A DNA stretch of 64,000 nucleotides from Streptantibioticus cattleyicolor NRRL 8057 = DSM 46488 (lineage in GTDB: Bacteria; Actinomycetota; Actinomycetes; Streptomycetales; Streptomycetaceae). Below the pieces are notes generated by a model, which ran no database searches, was not told the origin of the DNA, and saw only the letters and a program-made list of their open reading frames with translations. How positions within the stretch are numbered: position 1 is the first letter of the stretch; every line of letters begins with the position of its first letter. The stretch lies in the NCBI RefSeq assembly GCF_000240165.1, contig NC_017586.1, positions 124,001-188,000 on the forward strand. The letters are read 5' to 3'. Shown here piece after piece: positions 57,622 to 64,000 of the stretch. The position numbers were made by a program, and so were the translations under genes.

Positions 57622-57991
57622 GTTGCTGTCCCTTCGCTCGTCCGCTGTGGGCGACCAGCGAGACGCACCGGTCTGGCTTCCGCGGTTCATGCTCGCAGCG
57701 CGATCGCGACACCGGCACCCCAAAAGAACCGCGTGACCACCGGGGTGGCGACTAGGGGGGTTAGGGGGGTGCCCGCGCCGACGTCGCAAGAGCATGGTTG
57801 TTCACGCGACCGCCCAGAGGTGGTCTTGATCGTGGTCCCGCCCAAGCCCTTTGCGCACGAGCTCTTCGCCGGACCGCCGGCCTCAGCAGACGCCTGCCAC
57901 GTGTCCAGGCACGACAAGTCCGGGGTACGCCGGACCACTCCGGGGTCCCCCGGGCCACTGGAACAGACGGAAGACAGATGGGGTTGCTCGT
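57622..57991. promoter_or_regulatory. Divergent promoter region of the PKS cluster
   Basis: This 370-bp non-coding region must hold promoters for both the minus-strand operon and PKS C. Two abutting 9-bp repeats (C/T)TAGGGGGG lie at 57752-57760 and 57761-57769. A perfect 6-bp inverted repeat GTCCGG/CCGGAC with a 6-nt spacer is at 57918-57935. I cannot place -10 and -35 boxes with confidence. Confidence 0.55.
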
Positions 57992-60900
57992 ATGGAGAAC
58001 GAGGACAAGCTTCGCCAGTATCTCAAGTTGGTCACGAGCGACCTCTACCAGGCTCGCAAGAAGATCACCGAGATGGAGGCCCAGGACACCGAGCCGATCG
58101 CCATCGTCTCGATGGCCTGCCGCTTGCCCGGCGACGTCTGGTCACCGGAGGACCTCTGGGAACTGGTCGCCAGTGGAACCGACGCGATCGGCGAGTCGCC
58201 GACCGACCGGGGCTGGGACATGGACAGCATCTACGACCCGGAGCCCGGGAAGCCCGGAAAGACGTACACCCGCGAGGGCGGCTTCATGTCCGGCCTGGCC
58301 GACTTCGACGCGGACTTCTTCGGCATCTCCCCACGCGAAGCTCTTGCCATGGACCCGCAGCAACGGATCGTCCTGGAGGCCGCCTGGGAGTCGTTCGAAC
58401 GGGCCGGCATCGACCCGGAGACCCTCCGCGGCACCGAGACAGGTGTGTTCATCGGCTCCAACACCCATGACTACGTGCCGTTGACCGTCACGGCACCCCG
58501 CGAGGTCGACGGCTATCTGCTGCTGGGCAACGCGCCCAGCGTGCTCTCCGGCCGCGTCGCGTACACATTCGGCTTCGAGGGCCCCGCAGTCACCGTCGAC
58601 ACCGCCTGTTCCTCGTCGTTGGTCGCGATGGACTACGCCGTTCGGGCCTTGCGTCGCGGCGAGACCACGATGGCTCTGGTCGGCGGCGTCGCGTCGATGT
58701 GCTCGCCACTGGTCATGGTCGACTTCAGTCGGCAGCGCGGGATCGCGCCCAACGGCCGGTGCAAGGCGTACGCGGACACCGCGGACGGCACCGGCTGGTC
58801 GGAGGGGGTCGGCCTGGTCCTGCTCGAGCGGCTCTCCGACGCGCGGGCCAACGGCCACCCGGTGCTTGCCGTCATCCGTGGTTCGGCGATCAACCAGGAC
58901 GGTGCCTCCAACGGCCTGACCGCTCCCAACGGCCCCGCCCAGCAACGGGTCATCCAGGCGGCGCTGGCCGACGGCCAGGTTCCGATGGAACAGGTCGACC
59001 TGGTCGAAGGGCACGGCACCGGCACCCGGCTGGGCGACCCGATCGAGGCTCAGGCCCTGCTGGCCACCTACGGCCGCAAGAAGAAGGACGGCGAGCCACT
59101 GTGGCTGGGCTCGCTGAAGTCGAACGTGGGTCACACCCAGGCGGCCGCGGGCGTCGTCGGCGTGATCAAGGCAGTGATGGCCATGCGCCACGGCGTCCTC
59201 CCCAAGACACTGCACGTGGACGAGCCGACGCGCGAAGTGGACTGGTCGGCCGGCGGGGTCAAGGTGCTGACGGAGAACCGCCCGTGGCCGGAGAACGAGT
59301 GGCCGCGCCGGGCAGGTGTGTCGTCGTTCGGCATGAGCGGTACCAACGCGCACGTCGTCCTGGAGCAGGCGCCCGCGCCGGAGGCGGTCGAGGCCGAGCC
59401 GGTGAGCGCACGGCCGACCGCCTTGCCCTTCCTGCTCTCCGCCCGTACTCCGCAGGCCCTGGCCGGTCAGGCGACGCGGCTGCGTGACTGGCTCGCCGAC
59501 GAGGACGTCGCCCTGCTCGACGTCGCGAAGTCGCTCGCGCTGCACCGCGTGACGTTCGAGCACCGCGCCGCCGTGGTCGCGGGCGACAAGGAGGGCCTGC
59601 TCGCGCAGCTCGACCTGCTGGCCGGCGGCGGCAGCGGTGCCACGGCGGTCGTCGGCACCGAGTGTCGCGGTCTCACCGCGGTGATGTTCCCCGGGCAAGG
59701 CTCGCAGCGCATCGGCATGGGCGCCCAACTCGCGGCCGCCTTCCCCGTCTTCGCCGCGGCGTACTCGGAGGTGCTGGGGTGGCTCGACCCCGAGCTGCCG
59801 CGGATCATCGCCGAGGGCGGCCCGACGCTGGACCGGCCCGAGTACGCGCATCCCGCGCTGTTCGCGATCGAGGTGGCGCTCTACCGCCTGGTCGAGTCGT
59901 GGGGTCTGCGCCCCGACTACCTGCTCGGACAGTCCTGTGGGGACATCGCGGCGGCGCACGTCGCGGGTGTGCTGTCACTCAAGGACGCGGCCACCATGGT
60001 CACCGCCCGAGCACGGCTGATCCAGACCTCGGCCGCCGGTGTGATGGCCTCGGTCGCGGCCGGCGCCGACGTGGTGGAGCCGGTCATCGCCGGCATCGAG
60101 GGCGTATCGCTCGCCGGTATCAACAGCCCGAGCTCAGTCACCATCTCGGGGCTGAAGGGCCCGGTCGAGGCGGCTGTGGCGCGACTGTCCGAACTCGGCC
60201 ACGCGTCCCGCACGCTGCGGGTCGGCGTCGCGGGCCACTCGGTCACGATGGAGCCGATCCAGGCCCGGTTCCGGGCCGTGGTGGAGACCTTGACCTATTC
60301 GGCCCCGACCATCCCGATGGTGGTGCCCGCCGAGGTGCTGTGCACCCCTGAGTTCTGGGTCCGGCAGATGCGCGACCCGGTGGACCTCGTCGGCGGCGTG
60401 GCCCGGCTGCGCGAGCGCGGCGTCACCCGGTTCATCGAACTGTCGCCCGCCGCGTCGATGACCAGCCACGTACGCGAATGCTACGGCGACGAGTCGGTGG
60501 TGGTCACACCGTCCCTGCGCAGTCGGCGCGACGAGGCGGAATGCGTCGCCGTGGCGATGGCCACCCTGCACGCCGCCGGCGTCGAGGTGGACTGGGCGGC
60601 CTTCTTCGCCGGCACCGGCGCGCGACGCGTCGACCTGCCCACCTACGCGTTCCAGCACGAACGCTTCTGGCTCGAGACCAGCCACGTCGGAGGGAACGAC
60701 CTCAGTTCGATCGGCCTGCGCTCGGTGGACGCCCCGCTCCTGGGTGCCGGAGTCTCGCTCGCCAACGACGGCGGCTTCCTGTGCACCGGCCGCCTGTCGC
60801 TCTCCACCCAGCCCTGGCTTGCCGACCACGCCCTGTTCGGCCGCGCCCTGCTGCCCGGCACCGCGTTCGTCGAGTTCGCGCTGCGCGCGGCGGACCAGGT

Positions 60901-63900
60901 CGGCTGTGAGCTGGTCGAGGAGCTGACCATCGAGGCCCCGCTGCCGCTGGAGCGGGGCGGCGTGGCGCTGCAGATCGTGGTCGGCGAGCCGGAGGAGTCC
61001 ACCGGCCGACGGTCGATCACCATCTGGTCGCAGCAGCAGGACCCGGACTCCCCCGACATCGACGCGGCCTGGACACGGCACGCCAGCGGGTTCGTCTCGG
61101 GGACCGCCGGCGCGAGCCGCGACGACCCCGAGATGGCCGAGTGGCCACCCGCCGGCGTCGAGGAAGTCGGGGTCGGCGATCTTTACGAGACCTTCGCCGC
61201 CGCCGGGTACGCCTACGGGCCGGTGTTCCGCGGTCTGAAGGCCGCCTGGCTGCGCGACGGGGAGGTCTTCGCCGAGGTGGCCCTGCCCGAGCAGGTGGGC
61301 GACGCCGGCGCGTACGGCATGCACCCTGCCCTGCTGGACGCCGCGCTGCACGCGATCGCGGTCACCGGCACCACCCAGGGTGTCGTCCCCTTCGTGTGGT
61401 CGGGCGTCCGGCTGTACGCCGTCGGTGCTTCCGCGCTGCGCGTACGGCTGACCCCGGTGGGGGCCGACACGGTGGCACTGCTGGTCGCTGACGGGACCGG
61501 CCGCACGGTACTGTCCGTCGACTCGCTGACCTTGCGGTCCGCCACCGCGGAACAGATCGCCGAGAGTGCTCCCCAGGCCCACGACTCCCTCTACGAGATC
61601 GAGTGGATCTCCGCGGGTGAGGTCGAGTCCTCGTCGCCCACCGGCTGGGCGAACCTGGGCGGCGGCGCGCCCGCGACGGGCACGGCGTACGACGGCTTCC
61701 CGGCGCTGCGGGCCGCCCTCGACGCCGGGGGCGAGGTGCCCACCGTGGTGCTGGCCGCTCCCGGTCACGACCACGGCCACGACGTGGCCGCGAACGTGCA
61801 CTCAGCTGTCAACCAGATGCTCGAACTGGTCCGCGCCTGGCTGGCCGACGAACGGCTGGCCACCTCACGGCTGGTCCTGGTCACCCGTGGCGCGTTGGCC
61901 ACGTACGAGGGCGAAGTCGTCCGTGACCTGGTCGGCGCGGCCCTGCACGGCCTGTTCCGCTCGGCGCGTGCCGAGAACCCGGGCCGGCTCGTCCAGGTCG
62001 ACCTCGCGCCCGGCGAGCCCGACTCGGCCGTGGTGGCGGCGCTCGACGCCGGGGAGGACGAGGTCGCCGTGCGCGCGGGCACGATCCTGGTGCCGCGGCT
62101 GGTCAAGGTCTCCTCCTCGAGGACGCTCGCCGTGCCGGCGGAGTCGACCGCCTGGCGCCTGTCCGCCCCCCACCCCGGTACTTTCGACGGGCTCGCCTTG
62201 ATCGAGTCACCCGAGGCGGTCGCGCCCTTGGCCGAGGGTGAGGTGCGGGTGGCCGTCCGAGCCGCCGGCGTGAACTTCCGGGACGTCATGTCCATCCTGG
62301 GCCTGGTCCGCGGTCAAGAAGTGCTCGGCGGCGAGGCGGCCGGCGTGGTGACCGAGGTCGGCCCGGGGGTCGTCGGTCTGGAGCCCGGGGACCGGGTGAT
62401 GGGCCTGTTCTTCGGGCCGTTCGGGCCGGTGGCCGTGGGCGACCACCGGATGGTGGTACCGATCCCGGACGGGTGGTCGTACCTGCAGGCCGCGACAGTC
62501 CCGATCACCTACCTGACCGCGTACTTCGGGCTCGTCGACGTGGCCGGCCTGCGGCCCGGCGAGTCCGTGCTCATCCACGCCGCCGCCGGTGGCGTCGGCA
62601 TGGCGGCCGTGCAGCTGGCCGCCCATCTGGGCGCCGAGATCTTCGCCACCGCCGGCCCCGCCAAGTGGGCGGCCGTTCGCGAGCTCGGCGTCCCCCGCGA
62701 ACGCATCTCGAACTCCCGCACCGCACAGTTCGCATCCGATCTGCTCGGCGCCACCGACGGCCGCGGCGTCGACGTGGTCCTCAACTCGCTCACCAACGAG
62801 CTCGTGGACGCCTCGCTACGACTGCTGCCGCGTGGCGGCCGGTTCGTCGAGATGGGCAAGACCGACATCCGCGACGCCGACCGGGTGGCCGAGGCGTTCC
62901 CCGGTGTGCGCTACCAGGCGTTCGACCTGCTCGGGGTGGCGCCCGAACGGGTCCACGAGATGTTGGTCGAGTTGCTGGACCTGTTCGACCGCGGCGCTCT
63001 CACCCTGCCTCCGACCACCACTTGGGACGTCCGCCGGGCCCCGGACGCGTTGAGGTTCCTCAGCCAGGCTCGGCACGTCGGCAAGATCGCCCTGACCATC
63101 CCGGTGCCCGTCGATCCGGCCGGGACCGTGCTGGTGACCGGCGCCTCCGGCGCGCTGGGCGGCTTGGTCGCCCGGCACTTGGTCGCCGAGCACGGCGTAC
63201 GCAACCTCGTGCTGGCGAGCCGGCGCGGCCCGGATGCTCCCGGCGCCACCGAGTTCACCACCGAGTTGACCGAGCTCGGCGCCTCGGTGACGACTGTCGC
63301 CTGTGACGTCTCCCACCGCGAATCGCTGCTCGGGGTGCTGGCCGCGATCCCCGCCGAACATCCGCTGACCGCGGTTGTGCACATCGCGGGCACCAGCGAC
63401 GACGGCGTCATCGGCTCGCTGACGACCGAGCAGATCGACACCGTGTTGCGTCCCAAGGTGGACGCCGGTTGGCTCCTGCACGAGCTGACCCAGGATCTCG
63501 ACCTCTCCGCCTTCGTGCTGTTCTCCTCCGCCGTCGGGGCATTCGGCGCCCCGGGCCAGGCCAATTACGCCGCCGCCAACGCGTTCCTGGACGCCCTCGC
63601 CCGGCACCGCCGCGCGTTGGGTCTGCCCGCCGTCTCGCTCGACTGGGGCCTTTGGTCCGCCACGAGCCACATGACGTCCTCGCTGCGGGAGGCCGACTGG
63701 GAACGGATGGCACGCGCCGGTATCAAGGCGATGTCCGACGAGGAAGGCCTGGCCCTCTTCGACGCGGCCGTCACCGTCGGCGCCCCGGTGGTGCTACCGG
63801 TCCGGCTCGACCTGGCCGCGTTCCGCGGGGAGGTGCCGCCCCTGCTGCGCCACCAGGTCTCCGGGCGGGTGCGTCGTACCGCCGTCGCGAGCGGCGGCGA

Positions 63901-64000
63901 TGCCAGCTCGTGGACCCGCCGTCTGCTCGCCCGGCCTCCGGCCGCCCGGCATCGGATCGTGCTGGACGCTCTCGCCGCCGAGACCGCGGCCGTGCTCGGG
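57992..64000 (+). CDS. Modular type I polyketide synthase, fully reducing module (PKS C, 3' end missing)
   Basis: Open from ATG 57992 to the window edge, over 2,000 residues. The N-terminal docking coiled coil ([20 protein letters not shown]) shows it accepts a chain from another PKS. KS: DTACSSS, Cys206. AT: active site GQSCGD instead of GHSxGE (Ser648), and VAGHS (His749) where malonyl ATs have [18 protein letters not shown] (His946) and [21 protein letters not shown] and [17 protein letters not shown] (about 1527). [11 protein letters not shown] (about 1716), AGTSDDG in place of LDD, and NYAAANAF. The start of an ACP is reached at the edge. The module would give a saturated two-carbon unit. 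It is transcribed away from the other PKS genes, so its position in the assembly line is unknown. Confidence 0.93.
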   Translation, partial: MENEDKLRQYLKLVTSDLYQARKKITEMEAQDTEPIAIVSMACRLPGDVWSPEDLWELVASGTDAIGESPTDRGWDMDSIYDPEPGKPGKTYTREGGFMSGLADFDADFFGISPREALAMDPQQRIVLEAAWESFERAGIDPETLRGTETGVFIGSNTHDYVPLTVTAPREVDGYLLLGNAPSVLSGRVAYTFGFEGPAVTVDTACSSSLVAMDYAVRALRRGETTMALVGGVASMCSPLVMVDFSRQRGIAPNGRCKAYADTADGTGWSEGVGLVLLERLSDARANGHPVLAVIRGSAINQDGASNGLTAPNGPAQQRVIQAALADGQVPMEQVDLVEGHGTGTRLGDPIEAQALLATYGRKKKDGEPLWLGSLKSNVGHTQAAAGVVGVIKAVMAMRHGVLPKTLHVDEPTREVDWSAGGVKVLTENRPWPENEWPRRAGVSSFGMSGTNAHVVLEQAPAPEAVEAEPVSARPTALPFLLSARTPQALAGQATRLRDWLADEDVALLDVAKSLALHRVTFEHRAAVVAGDKEGLLAQLDLLAGGGSGATAVVGTECRGLTAVMFPGQGSQRIGMGAQLAAAFPVFAAAYSEVLGWLDPELPRIIAEGGPTLDRPEYAHPALFAIEVALYRLVESWGLRPDYLLGQSCGDIAAAHVAGVLSLKDAATMVTARARLIQTSAAGVMASVAAGADVVEPVIAGIEGVSLAGINSPSSVTISGLKGPVEAAVARLSELGHASRTLRVGVAGHSVTMEPIQARFRAVVETLTYSAPTIPMVVPAEVLCTPEFWVRQMRDPVDLVGGVARLRERGVTRFIELSPAASMTSHVRECYGDESVVVTPSLRSRRDEAECVAVAMATLHAAGVEVDWAAFFAGTGARRVDLPTYAFQHERFWLETSHVGGNDLSSIGLRSVDAPLLGAGVSLANDGGFLCTGRLSLSTQPWLADHALFGRALLPGTAFVEFALRAADQVGCELVEELTIEAPLPLERGGVALQIVVGEPEESTGRRSITIWSQQQDPDSPDIDAAWTRHASGFVSGTAGASRDDPEMAEWPPAGVEEVGVGDLYETFAAAGYAYGPVFRGLKAAWLRDGEVFAEVALPEQVGDAGAYGMHPALLDAALHAIAVTGTTQGVVPFVWSGVRLYAVGASALRVRLTPVGADTVALLVADGTGRTVLSVDSLTLRSATAEQIAESAPQAHDSLYEIEWISAGEVESSSPTGWANLGGGAPATGTAYDGFPALRAALDAGGEVPTVVLAAPGHDHGHDVAANVHSAVNQMLELVRAWLADERLATSRLVLVTRGALATYEGEVVRDLVGAALHGLFRSARAENPGRLVQVDLAPGEPDSAVVAALDAGEDEVAVRAGTILVPRLVKVSSSRTLAVPAESTAWRLSAPHPGTFDGLALIESPEAVAPLAEGEVRVAVRAAGVNFRDVMSILGLVRGQEVLGGEAAGVVTEVGPGVVGLEPGDRVMGLFFGPFGPVAVGDHRMVVPIPDGWSYLQAATVPITYLTAYFGLVDVAGLRPGESVLIHAAAGGVGMAAVQLAAHLGAEIFATAGPAKWAAVRELGVPRERISNSRTAQFASDLLGATDGRGVDVVLNSLTNELVDASLRLLPRGGRFVEMGKTDIRDADRVAEAFPGVRYQAFDLLGVAPERVHEMLVELLDLFDRGALTLPPTTTWDVRRAPDALRFLSQARHVGKIALTIPVPVDPAGTVLVTGASGALGGLVARHLVAEHGVRNLVLASRRGPDAPGATEFTTELTELGASVTTVACDVSHRESLLGVLAAIPAEHPLTAVVHIAGTSDDGVIGSLTTEQIDTVLRPKVDAGWLLHELTQDLDLSAFVLFSSAVGAFGAPGQANYAAANAFLDALARHRRALGLPAVSLDWGLWSATSHMTSSLREADWERMARAGIKAMSDEEGLALFDAAVTVGAPVVLPVRLDLAAFRGEVPPLLRHQVSGRVRRTAVASGGDASSWTRRLLARPPAARHRIVLDALAAETAAVLG

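Overview
The window looks like chromosomal DNA of a Streptomyces-type actinomycete: very high G+C, GTG and TTG starts, several apparently leaderless genes, and genes typical of that group (a multidomain SpoIIE phosphatase, a LAL-type LuxR regulator, giant modular PKSs). It has two parts. Positions 1-9.1 kb carry ordinary genes: metallophosphoesterase, DUF72 protein, D-Ala-D-Ala carboxypeptidase, a small secreted transglycosylase-like protein, SpoIIE/PP2C phosphatase, DUF1360 membrane protein and dihydrolipoyl dehydrogenase.

A frameshifted tyrosine recombinase remnant (about 9.1-9.7 kb) marks the change to accessory DNA. From 10.1 to 19.5 kb there is a damaged P450 reading frame, a luciferase-like monooxygenase, an SDR, a crotonyl-CoA carboxylase/reductase (ccr, ethylmalonyl-CoA supply), a decayed IS3-type transposase, a LAL regulator and a decayed IS701-type transposase.

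From 19.5 kb to the right edge lies one end of a modular type I PKS cluster. A single minus-strand series runs from 57.6 kb down to 19.55 kb: PPOX-fold flavoprotein, PKS A (KSQ loading module plus two extension modules), PKS B (four modules), P450, SnoaL-like protein, AbyU/allene-oxide-cyclase-like beta-barrel, mycofactocin-type SDR, second SnoaL-like protein, type II thioesterase with a fused zinc-finger-like tail, and a second P450. PKS A/PKS B and TEII/P450 overlap by 4 bp. PKS C, a fully reducing KS-AT-DH-ER-KR module, diverges from the PPOX gene at 57.99 kb and leaves the window before its ACP.

Reading the modules in gene order gives an acetate-started chain: malonate (enoyl), methylmalonate (hydroxy), malonate (keto), a probable ethylmalonate-type unit (enoyl), malonate (enoyl), malonate (hydroxy). 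PKS B ends in a docking domain and no chain-terminating thioesterase is visible, so the assembly line continues in PKS C or outside the window. The most interesting part is the tailoring block: a candidate pericyclase of the AbyU barrel family beside two SnoaL-like proteins, with no tetronate or tetramate genes in view. The exact 1,265-bp duplication of an AT domain written in foreign-looking codons is evidence of recent module recombination.
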